Assembly (NCBI RefSeq): GCF_000935125.1
Contig: NZ_JRKI01000029.1
Span: 806,001 to 870,000 of the forward strand
DNA: 64,000 bases
DNA from: Streptomyces natalensis ATCC 27448
Lineage (GTDB): Bacteria; Actinomycetota; Actinomycetes; Streptomycetales; Streptomycetaceae
Reading direction: 5' to 3'
The position numbers and the translations under genes were made by a program. The notes beneath the pieces were generated by a model that was not told where the DNA came from, searched no databases, and worked only from the letters and a program-made list of their open reading frames with translations. Within the stretch, counting starts at the first letter, position 1, and the number at the start of each line of letters is the position of its first letter. This document shows positions 48,390 to 56,795 of this stretch, piece by piece.

Positions 48390-49504
48390 GCCTCCGCCTC
48401 GGGCGCGCGGCGAAGCCGTTCGAGCACCTCGGCCAGTCGGTGCGTCGTCATCTGCCACCCCTCCAGCATGGCACGGCGGTCCCGCGCCGCGATCTTCAGC
48501 CGCTGCCGCAGCTCGGCGTCGGTGAGCCAGCGGCGCAGCGCCGCGGGGAGCGCCGCGGGGTCGTCGGACGGTACGAGGAGCCCCGGCAGGCCGCCGTCCG
48601 GGGCCCGCCCCAGGGCTTCCGGAACGCCGTCCACGGCCGTCGCCAGGACGGGAATGCCCCGCGCCAGCGCCTCGGTGACGACCATTCCGTAGGTCTCGGC
48701 GTACGAGGCGAGCACCAGGAGATCGGCGGCCGCGTAGCGGGCCTCCAGCTCGGCACCCACCTGCGGCCCGGAGAACCGGACCCGATCGCCGAGTGCCAAG
48801 TTCTCCGTCATTTTGTGCAATTGGGAGACATGGTCCGGGTTGTCGCGTAGGGCGCCCACGCATTCGCCGGTCCAGGGCAGATCCGCGACGGCGGCAAGAG
48901 CGTCGATCAGACGGCGGTGCCCCTTGCGCGGTGTGACGGCGGCGACGCACAGCAGCCGGGTGGCGCCGTCCGTCCCGGGCGCGAGGGGCGCGGGGTCGGC
49001 TCCGGGCGTGGCGACATGGACCCGGTCGGCGGGGAGCCCGTGCAGCGCGACCAGCCGCCGCGCGGCCCAGCGGCTGGTGGCCACCACGGCCCCTGCGGCG
49101 TGCAGCGCGCGGCGCTCCCGGGCCGTCAGCTCGCGGGCGACGCCGGGGGCGAGGCCGGTTTCGTCGCCCAGCGGCAGATGCACCAGGACGGCCATCCGCA
49201 GCCGGCCGGCCTCGGGCGCGAGGACCTCGGGGACCCCGCAGGCCACCAGGCCGTCCAGGAGGACGACGGCGCCGTCGGGCAGCGCGGCCAGACACCGCGC
49301 CAGTTCGCCGCGCGCCCGCGCATCCGGCCGTGGCCAGCTCCCGCGCAGGGCGTATGCACGCACGCGCCACCCGGCCGCCGGGAGCGCCGCGCACACCCGC
49401 CGGTCGTAGACGTTCCCGCCGCTCGGCGCGGCGAGGGCGTCCACGTCTCCGGGCAGCACACAGTGCACCAGGCGCTCGGCGGCTCCCGGGCCGGGGCGTG
49501 TCAC
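48386..49504 (-). CDS. family 4 glycosyltransferase
   Basis: 372 residues, GT-B fold. The C-terminal domain has the E-x7-E retaining motif AETYGMVVTEALARGIPVLA and VAAVTPRKGHRRLIDALA; the N-terminal domain starts PSGGNVYDRRVCAALPAAGW, as in GT4 enzymes. Nucleotide-sugar donor unknown. The GTG start at 49504 overlaps the PTPS-like stop (GTGA), so the four genes are one translation-coupled operon. Confidence 0.88.
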   Translation of the reverse strand: MTRPGPGAAERLVHCVLPGDVDALAAPSGGNVYDRRVCAALPAAGWRVRAYALRGSWPRPDARARGELARCLAALPDGAVVLLDGLVACGVPEVLAPEAGRLRMAVLVHLPLGDETGLAPGVARELTARERRALHAAGAVVATSRWAARRLVALHGLPADRVHVATPGADPAPLAPGTDGATRLLCVAAVTPRKGHRRLIDALAAVADLPWTGECVGALRDNPDHVSQLHKMTENLALGDRVRFSGPQVGAELEARYAAADLLVLASYAETYGMVVTEALARGIPVLATAVDGVPEALGRAPDGGLPGLLVPSDDPAALPAALRRWLTDAELRQRLKIAARDRRAMLEGWQMTTHRLAEVLERLRRAPEAEA

Positions 49505-49899
49505 AGAGTGCGCTCGTATGTCGCCCAGGCGATATGCGATTCGTGCAGGGTGACGGATATACCGGACAGCTCCCGGGCGCTTTCCCCGAGGTTTCCGGCG
49601 TGTACGCGGTCGGCAAGGCGGTCGGCGATCACTTTGGCCAGGGCCTCCGTCGAGGTGTTGATGCCGGCGAAGGCCGGCTCGTCGTCGAGGTTCCGGTAGT
49701 TCAACTCCGCGATCACCCCGCCGAGTTCCTGAGTCGCCAGGCCGATGTCGACGACGATGTTGTCGGCGTCGAGTTCCGCGCGGCGGAAGGTGGCGTCCAC
49801 CACGAAGGTTGCGCCGTGCAGCCGCTGCGCGGGGCCGAAGACCGCGCCGCGGAAGCTGTGGGCGACCATCAGGTGATCGCGGACGGTGATGCTGAACAC
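49501..49899 (-). CDS. 6-pyruvoyl-tetrahydropterin-synthase-like T-fold protein lacking catalytic residues
   Basis: 132 residues, full length for PTPS/QueD. HLMVAHSFRG keeps His14 and RLHGATF keeps His28, but the third zinc His of HGH is Ala30 and the catalytic Cys position is Ala24 (GPAQRLHGAT). The Asp-His pair of LDHxYLN reads LNYRNLDD. The late Glu (HESHIAWATY) is kept. It should not perform the PTPS reaction. From memory, S. coelicolor SCO6650 is a structural homologue without zinc or catalytic triad, of unknown function. It heads the glycosyltransferase-methyltransferase-membrane operon. Confidence 0.85.
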   Translation of the reverse strand: MFSITVRDHLMVAHSFRGAVFGPAQRLHGATFVVDATFRRAELDADNIVVDIGLATQELGGVIAELNYRNLDDEPAFAGINTSTEALAKVIADRLADRVHAGNLGESARELSGISVTLHESHIAWATYERTL

Positions 49900-50008
49900 G
49901 GTGGATCCTCCGGTGTGCTGACGGTGCTGGCGGGTTGGGAGGGTGTGAGGGCTGCGGCGGGACGCGGTCAGCCGGCCGGGCGGGCGGCGGGCGGTCCCGC
50001 GGTACGGG

Positions 50009-51001
50009 CTACTCGCGGTCCGCCCCGTCCCCGTACCGGATGCGGTGGCACAGCGCGGGCAGTGCGCCCGAGGCGAGGCCGGGCATGATCTGGGGCAGGT
50101 TCTCGAAGGCGGATTCGCCGGTGATCAGCGCATCGAAGGCGGGGTCGGCGAGGAGATCGAGGGCGAGCGCGAGCCGGTCGGCGAAGCCGCGGCGAGCGCG
50201 CCGGGCCGGGGAGACGGCGCCCACCTGGCTGCTGCGGACGACCAGGCGCCGGGAGTGGAACGCCTCCCCCAGCGGCAGGCTGACCTGCCGGTCGCCGTAC
50301 CAGCTGAGTTCGATGACCGTGCCCTCCGGGGCGAGCAGTTCGAGGGCGCGGGTGAGCCCGGCCCCGGTGGCACTGGCGTGCACGACGAGGTCGCATCCGT
50401 CCAGCGCTTCCCCGGGCAGCGCGAAGGGGACGCCGAGCGCCTCTGCGGTCGCCGCCCGCGCGGGATCCGTGTCGACCAGCTGCACCCTGAGCGCGGGGTA
50501 GCGGGCGAGCACGGCGGCGACGGCGCAGCCGACCATCCCCGCGCCGACCACCGCGATCCGGTCGCCGAGCAGCGGCGCTGCGTCCCACAGAGCGTTCACC
50601 GCGGTCTCCACCGTCCCGGCGAGGACGGCCCGCGCGGCGGGAACGGTGTCCGGCACCGGGATCACGGCGCTGGCCGGGACGACATAACGCGTCTGATGCG
50701 GATGCAGGCAGAACACCGTCCGCCCGAGGAGCGGCGCCGGGCCCTCCTCGACGACCCCGACGCCCAGATAGCCGTACTTGACCGGCCCCGGGAAATCCCC
50801 TTCCTGGAACGGCGCGCGCATCGCCCCGTACTGGCTCGCGGGCACCTCGCCGCGGAACACCAGGCTCTCGGTCCCCCGGCTCACACCGGACCACTGCGCC
50901 CGCACCAGCACCTCGTCCTCGCCGGGCACCGGCAGCGCGACCTCGCGGATCTCGCCCCGTCCGGGAGAAGTGATCCAGAATGCCTGGGCGAGGCGCGACA
51001 T
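50009..51001 (-). CDS. MDR-superfamily (alcohol-dehydrogenase-like) oxidoreductase
   Basis: 330 residues. NAD(P)-binding Rossmann motif VVGAGMVGCAVAAVL near residue 150. The N-terminal catalytic domain has WSGVSRGTESLVFRGEVP but no Cys/His set for the catalytic or structural zinc, as in the BchC-like and quinone-reductase branches. Substrate unknown. It is 109 bases upstream of the PTPS-like gene on the same strand and likely belongs to the same pathway, with its promoter in the short gap before the divergent CDP-alcohol gene at 51077. Confidence 0.83.
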   Translation of the reverse strand: MSRLAQAFWITSPGRGEIREVALPVPGEDEVLVRAQWSGVSRGTESLVFRGEVPASQYGAMRAPFQEGDFPGPVKYGYLGVGVVEEGPAPLLGRTVFCLHPHQTRYVVPASAVIPVPDTVPAARAVLAGTVETAVNALWDAAPLLGDRIAVVGAGMVGCAVAAVLARYPALRVQLVDTDPARAATAEALGVPFALPGEALDGCDLVVHASATGAGLTRALELLAPEGTVIELSWYGDRQVSLPLGEAFHSRRLVVRSSQVGAVSPARRARRGFADRLALALDLLADPAFDALITGESAFENLPQIMPGLASGALPALCHRIRYGDGADRE

Positions 51002-51076
51002 CGGATCCTCCTGGACGCTTCGGCGCGGGATCGTTAATGCTGGGGCACTGCACGGCGGGGATCCTGGGGGATCTTG

Positions 51077-51862
51077 ATGACGCCGTACGATACGCGGCGG
51101 TCATCGCCTGCGCCATACGTCTCGGGAGGCCCGGTGACCGTACAAGACCCTTACGGCATAAGGCCGTACGCCACACCGCCGTACGGCCCGGACATGACCG
51201 CCGGAATGGGCGTGCAGCTGTTGGTGCTGGAGGTGCTGTGCCGGGCGGTCGGCCTGGGGACCGCGGGGTGGCTGACCGGCTCCACCTTCGCGGTGGTGAC
51301 CTGGGCGGTGCTGATGATCGCGCTGCGTCGTTCCTGGACCGGCCCGTTCGGCCCGGCCAACCGCGTCACCCTGGCCCGGGCCATTCTGGTCGGCGCGGTG
51401 ACGGCTCTGGTGGCCGACTCCTTCGAACACCGGGCGCCGGTGGGGGTGCTGGTCGCGCTGGCCACGGTGGCGCTGGTCCTGGACGCCGTCGACGGCCATG
51501 TGGCACGGCGTACGGGCACGGCGACGGCGCTGGGCGCCCGCTTCGACATGGAGGTGGACGCCTTTCTCATCCTGGTGCTGTCCGTCTATGTCGCCATGCC
51601 GCTGGGCGGCTGGGTGCTGGCCATCGGCCTGATGCGCTATGCGTTCGTCGCCGCCTCGTGGGCCCTGCCGTGGCTGCGCGGCGATTTGCCGCACAGCATG
51701 GCCCGCAAGACGGTGGCCGCGCTCCAGGGAATCGTCCTGGTGGTGGCCGGCGCCGGAATCGTGCCGCACACCTGGGCGTTCATTGCCGTGGCGGCGGCCC
51801 TGGCGCTGCTGGTGTGGTCGTTCGGGCGGGACATCGGGTGGCTGTGGCGGACCCGGACCTGA
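51077..51862 (+). CDS. CDP-alcohol phosphatidyltransferase
   Basis: 261 residues. The family signature D-x2-D-G-x2-A-R-x8-G-x3-D-x3-D is complete in DAVDGHVARRTGTATALGAR followed by FDMEVD. About six hydrophobic helices; the N-terminal 40 residues are Pro/Tyr-rich. It transfers a phosphatidyl or other CDP-linked alcohol group at the membrane. Next to the pterin-like cluster and divergent from its MDR gene, it may attach or build a lipid part of the product (inference). A GGGGGATC site lies before ATG 51077; a TTG at 51074 is equivalent. Confidence 0.87.
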   Translation: MTPYDTRRSSPAPYVSGGPVTVQDPYGIRPYATPPYGPDMTAGMGVQLLVLEVLCRAVGLGTAGWLTGSTFAVVTWAVLMIALRRSWTGPFGPANRVTLARAILVGAVTALVADSFEHRAPVGVLVALATVALVLDAVDGHVARRTGTATALGARFDMEVDAFLILVLSVYVAMPLGGWVLAIGLMRYAFVAASWALPWLRGDLPHSMARKTVAALQGIVLVVAGAGIVPHTWAFIAVAAALALLVWSFGRDIGWLWRTRT

Positions 51863-52009
51863 TCCGGCGCGCCGGGCCGGGGACTGTCCAACGGGTCGGC
51901 CTGAGACCTGTCCGACGGGCCGGGCCGGGCTGGGCTGAGCCGGGCTGGGCCCGCGGCTCCCCCGGCCGACGCCGGGAGGTGCCCCCACCCAGGCGCCGCG
52001 CCCCGAGCC

Positions 52010-52402
52010 CTACGTCCCCGCGTGCCGGCCCAGATAGACCACCAGCGCCAGGAAGAGCAGCAGCAGCTGGCCGACGAGAAGGGCGAGCAACATCCGCTGC
52101 CAGACGCTGCGTTGGGCCGGACGGTGCGGCACATGCACCGCGCCGGGCAGCCGCGCCAGCTGGCGGCCGGGGCGGACGGCGGTGGTGGTGCCGCGCCGGA
52201 TGCCGCAGCGCGGCGACGTCCGGTGGCGGGCGACGGACTCCGGGCAGCCGCGGCCGTGTCCGCGGACGGTGCGCAGCGGACGGCGGGTGTGGTGGCGGCC
52301 GCGGCACGGGCGGGCGGCGCCCGGCCCGGTGGCCGACGGTATGCAGGTGCGCGAGCGGACCGCCCGCCACGACGGCGGCCCTTTACGCCTGGCTGCGGCC
52401 AT
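52010..52402 (-). CDS. hypothetical protein with one C-terminal membrane helix
   Basis: 130 residues. The C-terminus (WQRMLLALLVGQLLLLFLAL) is a clear transmembrane helix; the N-terminal about 90 residues are Arg/Pro/Cys-rich and low in complexity. Codon bias fits the strand, and GGGGAG lies 10 bases before ATG 52402. A shorter version starting at GTG 52131 (about 41 residues) would hold only the helix. No family recognised. Confidence 0.45.
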   Translation of the reverse strand: MAAARRKGPPSWRAVRSRTCIPSATGPGAARPCRGRHHTRRPLRTVRGHGRGCPESVARHRTSPRCGIRRGTTTAVRPGRQLARLPGAVHVPHRPAQRSVWQRMLLALLVGQLLLLFLALVVYLGRHAGT

Positions 52403-52434
52403 CGGCGCTCACTCCCCGGGGCGGCGGGCGGACA

Positions 52435-52848
52435 TCACGACACCGCCCCCGCACTCGCGACCGCACCCGCCGCCGCACCCGCCGCCGCGGCGCCGCCCTC
52501 GCCCTCCCGCAGTGCGGCAAGGAGCGCATCGCGGCCGGTGAGCACCTCGGTCAGCACCCGCCGCGCGGCGCGCAGCAGCTCCGTGACATCGCCGCCGGAG
52601 AGTTCGTAGACGACGGTGGAACCGCTGCGGGTGGCCGTCACGATCCCCGAGCGGCGCAGAACCGCCAGTTGCTGGGAGAGCGCCGAGGGCTCCACCTCGA
52701 TCGCGGACAGCAGACTGCGCACCGGCAGCGGACCGTCCTGGAGCAGTTCCAGGACGCGGATCCGGACCGGATGGCCCAGCATCCGGAAGAACTCGGCCTT
52801 CGCCTGGTAGAGCGGGGCCTGAGCGCGCGGCCCCCATGCCCCGGTCAT
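52435..52848 (-). CDS. ArsR-family transcriptional regulator
   Basis: 137 residues. Winged-helix pattern AKAEFFRMLGHPVRIRVLELLQDGPLPVRSLLSAIEVEPSALSQQLAVLRRSGIV with wing TRSGSTVVYELS. No Cys metal site in the recognition helix, so it probably senses something other than a soft metal. The C-terminus is Ala/Gly-rich. ATG 52848 overlaps the stop of the 66-residue gene upstream (ATGA). Confidence 0.87.
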   Translation of the reverse strand: MTGAWGPRAQAPLYQAKAEFFRMLGHPVRIRVLELLQDGPLPVRSLLSAIEVEPSALSQQLAVLRRSGIVTATRSGSTVVYELSGGDVTELLRAARRVLTEVLTGRDALLAALREGEGGAAAAGAAAGAVASAGAVS

Positions 52849-53045
52849 GCCGGCGCCCCGCTCTGCGGACCGGGCCCGGACCCGCGGTCGGGGTCGATGC
52901 CGATGTTGTGGGCGATGCGCAGCGCATCGTCCAGCTCGTCCTGCGCCACGGCCAGCGCATAGGCGTCGTCCGCCGACGCCGCCGTGGCCACGGCGGCGCG
53001 CGCCGCGCGTACCCGTTCCCGTACCGACTCGGCGTAACCGCCCAC
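52845..53045 (-). CDS. small hypothetical protein upstream of arsR
   Basis: 66 residues, GTG start behind GGAGGGC. Strongly helical and charged (ESVRERVRAARAAVATAAS, AYALAVAQDELDDALRIAHN), coiled-coil-like, with a Gly/Pro tail. Translationally coupled to the ArsR gene by a 4-base overlap. A partner of the regulator is possible; no family is recognised. Confidence 0.65.
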   Translation of the reverse strand: MGGYAESVRERVRAARAAVATAASADDAYALAVAQDELDDALRIAHNIGIDPDRGSGPGPQSGAPA

Positions 53046-53198
53046 GCATGCCCTCCGCGTCCAGGCCGACCGGCCGTCGCGTCATCTGTTGAATTGCGGA
53101 ATTCTGCAACTGTAGACGACGAGGGCGGGCGGGCCCTATGGGTCGGCGGACTTGAATTCCTCCGGAGGCCGCAAAACGGCCACAAGCGGCGCGATCCC

Positions 53199-54095
53199 CT
53201 ACCCCGCGGCCTGCGTCCGGGCCGCCGCTATCTTTTCCCGCGCCTCCGCCAGGTCCTCTTCGGTGGGGGCGTCGTCCTGGGTGAGCGCGCGGCGCCAGTA
53301 GCCGGTGAACTCGATCTGCCGTTTGGCCAGGCCGCGCTCCTCCACCAGATGGCGGCGCAGTGCGCGGACGGTGCCCGCCTCACCGGCCAGCCAGGCGAAG
53401 ATCCGGCCGGAGGGGAGGACGGCGTCGCGGACGGCACTCAGCAGCCCCTCGCCGTGTCCGGTCGCGAGAGCGTTGCGGTGCACCCAGTGGACCGTGAAGT
53501 CGGACTGTGTCACCCAGGACTGCTCCTCCACGGCGTCGGCCACCTCGATGCACGCCAGCGCGCGAAGGCCCGGCGGCAGCGACTCCACCAGCGAGCCGAT
53601 GGCCGGCAGGGCCGTCTCGTCACCGGCCAGCAGCAGCGCATCGGCCTCACCGAGCGGCAGCGGCCTGGCGTAGAGCGCGTCCGGCCCGTACCGCGCGAGG
53701 GTGTCGCCCACGCGGGCACCGGCGGCCCAGCGGGTGGCCGGTCCGGTGGCGGCGGCGTCCTGCGGTGCGGTCGCGGCGCCGTGGAGCACGAAGTCGACGG
53801 CGATCCGGTGGCGTTCGGCATCGTAGGACCGCACCGTATAGCTGCGCATCCAGGGCCGTTCGTCCTCGGGGAGGGCGAGAAATGCCTGGTACCAGCGCAT
53901 CGGATCGTCGTCGGCCCCCCTCTGCGGGAGGCGGGGTGCGGTCCGGCCCGGCTTGGGGAAGAGCAGTTTGAGCTGCTGGTCGGGCCAGGTGGGGAAGTCG
54001 TCGAGACCGTCTCCGGCGAAGGTGATACGGACCATCCGCGGGGTGATCCGCCGGACGTCGGTGACATGAAGGAGCGCGACAGGCAGGTGCGTCAT
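53199..54095 (-). CDS. siderophore-interacting protein (ferric-siderophore reductase, SIP family)
   Basis: 298 residues. FAD-binding block MRSYTVRSYDAERHRIAVDFVLHG with the R-x-Y-T-x-R motif, and the NAD(P)-binding half with LLLAGDETALPAIGSLVESL and the C-terminal YWRRALTQDDA. It reduces ferric siderophores in the cytoplasm to free the iron. It diverges from a TetR regulator across two operator-like palindromes; no iron box is seen here, unlike at dhbA. Confidence 0.9.
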   Translation of the reverse strand: MTHLPVALLHVTDVRRITPRMVRITFAGDGLDDFPTWPDQQLKLLFPKPGRTAPRLPQRGADDDPMRWYQAFLALPEDERPWMRSYTVRSYDAERHRIAVDFVLHGAATAPQDAAATGPATRWAAGARVGDTLARYGPDALYARPLPLGEADALLLAGDETALPAIGSLVESLPPGLRALACIEVADAVEEQSWVTQSDFTVHWVHRNALATGHGEGLLSAVRDAVLPSGRIFAWLAGEAGTVRALRRHLVEERGLAKRQIEFTGYWRRALTQDDAPTEEDLAEAREKIAAARTQAAG

Positions 54096-54111
54096 GGAAG
54101 TCCCCCTGATA

Positions 54112-54162
54112 TCTTTACGTCGTAAAGAGTTCGTCTCGACGAGGTTACTTTATGCCGTAAGG
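54112..54162. promoter_or_regulatory. two operator copies between the SIP and TetR genes
   Basis: TCTTTACG-T-CGTAAAGA (54112-54128), perfect 8-bp arms, and an imperfect copy CTTTATGCCGTAAGG (54148-54162), 36 bases apart, about 3.5 helical turns. The first is 17 bases before the SIP start and the second runs into the TetR ribosome site, so TetR could repress both genes. Confidence 0.7.
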
Positions 54163-54171
54163 AGTTCGCAA

Positions 54172-54984
54172 GTGGTTCTCTTCGCCGGCCAGGGCGACGC
54201 CCGCCGTTCGATGTCCCTGCTGTGGCGCGCCAAGGACGCCAAGGGCGGTGGACCGGCCGGGAAACGGTCGGCACCCGGCCCCAAGCCCGCGCTCAGCGTG
54301 GACGCGATCGTGGACGCCGGCATCGCGCTCGCGGACGCCGAGGGCCTGGCCGCGCTGTCCATGCGCGCGGTCGGCGCGCGCCTGGGGCGGACCGCGATGG
54401 CGCTGTACACCTACGTCCCCAGCAAGAGCGAGCTACTGGACCTGATGTACGACCGGGCGCTGGCCGAACTGCCCACCGACTACGACCTCGCGCAGGGCTG
54501 GCGGTCCGCCGTGACGTCATGGGCCGAGGACACCTGGGAGTTCTATCTGCGCCACCCCTGGGTGCTCCAGGTCTCCCAGGCCCGCCCGGTGCTGGGCCCG
54601 AACGAATATGTCGCGCTGGAGACGCTGGTGCGGCTGCTGTACGCGACGGAGCTGGACTCCGCGGTGCTGCGCCGTATCGTCGGCGCACTCTTCCACTTCG
54701 TGCGCGGCGCCGCCCAGACCGTCACCGAATCGCGGCTGGCCGCGGCGGCGACCGGCGTGTCCGACGAGGAGTGGTGGCAGTCGCGCTCCAGCGTCCTCGG
54801 CGAGGTCGTCCCCGATTTCCAGGACCGCTTTCCGCTCGTGGTCCGCCTGGAGACCGAGGGCGCCGCCCCGCACACCGGGGGCGCGGAGCCGTACCTGGAG
54901 CGCGAGGCGAAGACCACCTTCGAGGTCGGCCTGGACGTCCTCCTGGACGGCATCGCGGCGTCCATCGACAAGTCCGGCCGGTGA
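54172..54984 (+). CDS. TetR-family transcriptional regulator (TetR_C type)
   Basis: 270 residues. HTH in the first part: LSVDAIVDAGIALADAEGLAALSMRAVGARLGRTAMALYTYV, the classical TetR DNA-binding helix set, followed by an all-helical ligand domain (YATELDSAVLRRIVGALFHFVRG). GTG 54172 has AAGGAG 8 bases upstream and is preferred; ATG 54211 is possible. The palindromes just upstream are likely its own sites. Confidence 0.88.
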   Translation: MVLFAGQGDARRSMSLLWRAKDAKGGGPAGKRSAPGPKPALSVDAIVDAGIALADAEGLAALSMRAVGARLGRTAMALYTYVPSKSELLDLMYDRALAELPTDYDLAQGWRSAVTSWAEDTWEFYLRHPWVLQVSQARPVLGPNEYVALETLVRLLYATELDSAVLRRIVGALFHFVRGAAQTVTESRLAAAATGVSDEEWWQSRSSVLGEVVPDFQDRFPLVVRLETEGAAPHTGGAEPYLEREAKTTFEVGLDVLLDGIAASIDKSGR

Positions 54985-55152
54985 GGCCCTCCTGACAACC
55001 CGTCAGAACGCCTCCCCCGCCCGCCTCTCGGCCACCCGGGTGCCGCCAGAAGGGCGAGAGCGGCGTGTACGCGGCCGACCGCGGCCCCGGTGAGGGCACC
55101 CGTCCGTGACCATGGCCGAGCGCTCCCGGTGACGGACGACAGGAGGCATCCC

Positions 55153-56502
55153 GTGCGCGGACGACCCTTGGCCCGCAGATCACTCCTGGCCGGTGCGGCC
55201 TCGCTCGGCCTCCTGGGGGCGGCCGCGACACAAGCGGCTCCCGCAGGCGCGTCCCGTCACTGGGTCGGCGGCTGGGCCACGGCCCTGACCCCGCCCGCCC
55301 GCCGGGGCCGCTCCGTCGCCGGCTTCACCCATCGCACCGTGCGCCTGGTGGTGCATCTGTCGGTCGGCGGCGACCTGGTCCGGCTGCGGCTGTCCAATCT
55401 GTACGGCACCCGGCCGCTCGACCTGGGCGCGGTGACCGTCGCCCGGCGGGCGAGGGGCGCGGCGACCGAACCGGGTACCGGGCGCCGGGTGACCTTCGCC
55501 GGACGCCGCTCGGCCACCCTCCCCGTGGGCGCGGAACTCGTCAGCGATCCCGTACGGCTGACCGTTGACGCCGACCGCGACCTGGTGGTGAGCATCCATC
55601 TGCCGACCGCCACCGGGCCCACCACCTGGCACGGCGGGGCGAAGCAGACCAGCTATCTCTCCCACCTGGGCGATCACACCGCCGACGAGACCGGCTCGGC
55701 CTTCCCCCGGCGGCTCCTGTCCTGGTACTTCCTGGAAGGTGTGGACGTCGCCACGACGGCCGCGGACCGTACGGTGGTGGCCTTCGGCGACTCCCTCACC
55801 GAGGGCGGCCGCATCCCCGACGACGTCAACCAGCGCTGGCCGGACGTGCTGGCCCGGCGGCTGGCCCGGGCGCGGCGCGGCCGCGGCCTCTCCGTCGTCA
55901 ACGCGGGCATCGGCGGCAACCGGCTGCTGAGCGACCGGGGGACCGGCGCCGACGGCCGGGTCCACCTCGGGGTCAACGGCGAGGCCCGGTTCGCCCGCGA
56001 TGCGCTGCGGCAGACCGCCGTCTCCGACGTCATCGTGCTGCTGGGCACCAACGACCTGGGTTCCCGCGTGGGGGTGCACCGGCATCACCGGGTGACCTCC
56101 GGCCAGGTGATCGCGGGACTGGCCGCGCTGGCCAACCGGGCGCAGGCCGCCGGGGTCGCCTTGCATGCGGGCACCATCATCCCCAACGCCCTGCTGACCG
56201 GAGCGGGCGAACGGATGCGCAGGCAGGTCAACCACTGGATCCGCACCACGCGGACCTTCGACGGCATGGTCGATTTCGATGCGGCGCTGCGCGATCCGGC
56301 GGAGCCCCGGCGGCTGCACCCCCGTTACAACAGCGGCGACGGCGTGCATCCGAACACCGCCGGTATGCACGCCATGGCACAGGCGGTGGATCTGTCGACG
56401 CTGGGCCGCGCGGGAACGTATCTTCTGCCCGTCACCGGCTCAGGCGCATCTGGCGGCCGTCGCGCGGCCGCACCGCAACCAGGGCAGCTCCCGCCCGGTT
56501 GA
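55153..56502 (+). CDS. secreted SGNH/GDSL-type hydrolase
   Basis: 449 residues from GTG 55153 (AGGAGG 6 bases upstream). An Arg-rich signal (LARRSLLAGAASLGLLGAAA) with the twin Arg suggests Tat or Sec export. A beta-rich N-terminal domain is followed by the SGNH core: VVAFGDSLTEGG (Ser), GIGGNR (Gly), LLGTNDLG (Asn) and GDGVHPNTAG (Asp, His). Such enzymes are esterases or acyl hydrolases acting outside the cell. Confidence 0.9.
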   Translation: MRGRPLARRSLLAGAASLGLLGAAATQAAPAGASRHWVGGWATALTPPARRGRSVAGFTHRTVRLVVHLSVGGDLVRLRLSNLYGTRPLDLGAVTVARRARGAATEPGTGRRVTFAGRRSATLPVGAELVSDPVRLTVDADRDLVVSIHLPTATGPTTWHGGAKQTSYLSHLGDHTADETGSAFPRRLLSWYFLEGVDVATTAADRTVVAFGDSLTEGGRIPDDVNQRWPDVLARRLARARRGRGLSVVNAGIGGNRLLSDRGTGADGRVHLGVNGEARFARDALRQTAVSDVIVLLGTNDLGSRVGVHRHHRVTSGQVIAGLAALANRAQAAGVALHAGTIIPNALLTGAGERMRRQVNHWIRTTRTFDGMVDFDAALRDPAEPRRLHPRYNSGDGVHPNTAGMHAMAQAVDLSTLGRAGTYLLPVTGSGASGGRRAAAPQPGQLPPG

Positions 56503-56510
56503 ATCCGGAC

Positions 56511-56795
56511 ATGGACCTCAAAAAGACCACCGGTCATGTTTTTCAGCAGCTCTCGCTCTCTCCCCCGCATGCCTGGCGGCCCGCCGAGGAACCGACGCCG
56601 ATCTTCGACCAGCTGCTTCGGGAGTGGCGTGCGGGGGCGCTGCGACCGGTGTTGTCATGGCCGGTCGACGATGCCGGGAAGATCAGGCCGGACGCCGCTG
56701 TTGTCACGGACGACGGACGTCCCTGTCCGCGCACCCGCCTTGAGGAGCATGACCGTGAGTCTGTACGACATTCCACTGCGCACCCTGACCGGTGA
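56511..56795 (+). CDS. possible small protein overlapping the glutathione peroxidase start
   Basis: 94 residues from ATG 56511 (MDLKKTTGHVFQQLSLSPPH). Its composition is protein-like (EEPTPIFDQLLREWRAGALR, VLSWPVDDAG) but the third-position GC is lower than its neighbours, there is no ribosome site, and its last 40 bases overlap the next gene in another frame. May be a real small gene or a chance frame. Confidence 0.35.
   Translation: MDLKKTTGHVFQQLSLSPPHAWRPAEEPTPIFDQLLREWRAGALRPVLSWPVDDAGKIRPDAAVVTDDGRPCPRTRLEEHDRESVRHSTAHPDR

Noticed and set aside
49501..49899. queD for 7-deazaguanine (preQ0) synthesis
   Set aside because: Catalytic Cys and a zinc His are missing, and no queC, queE or folE is in the window.
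53120..53160. GGGCCCTA near 53130 as a further MITE end
   Set aside because: No matching inverted end or longer similarity to the two clear elements.
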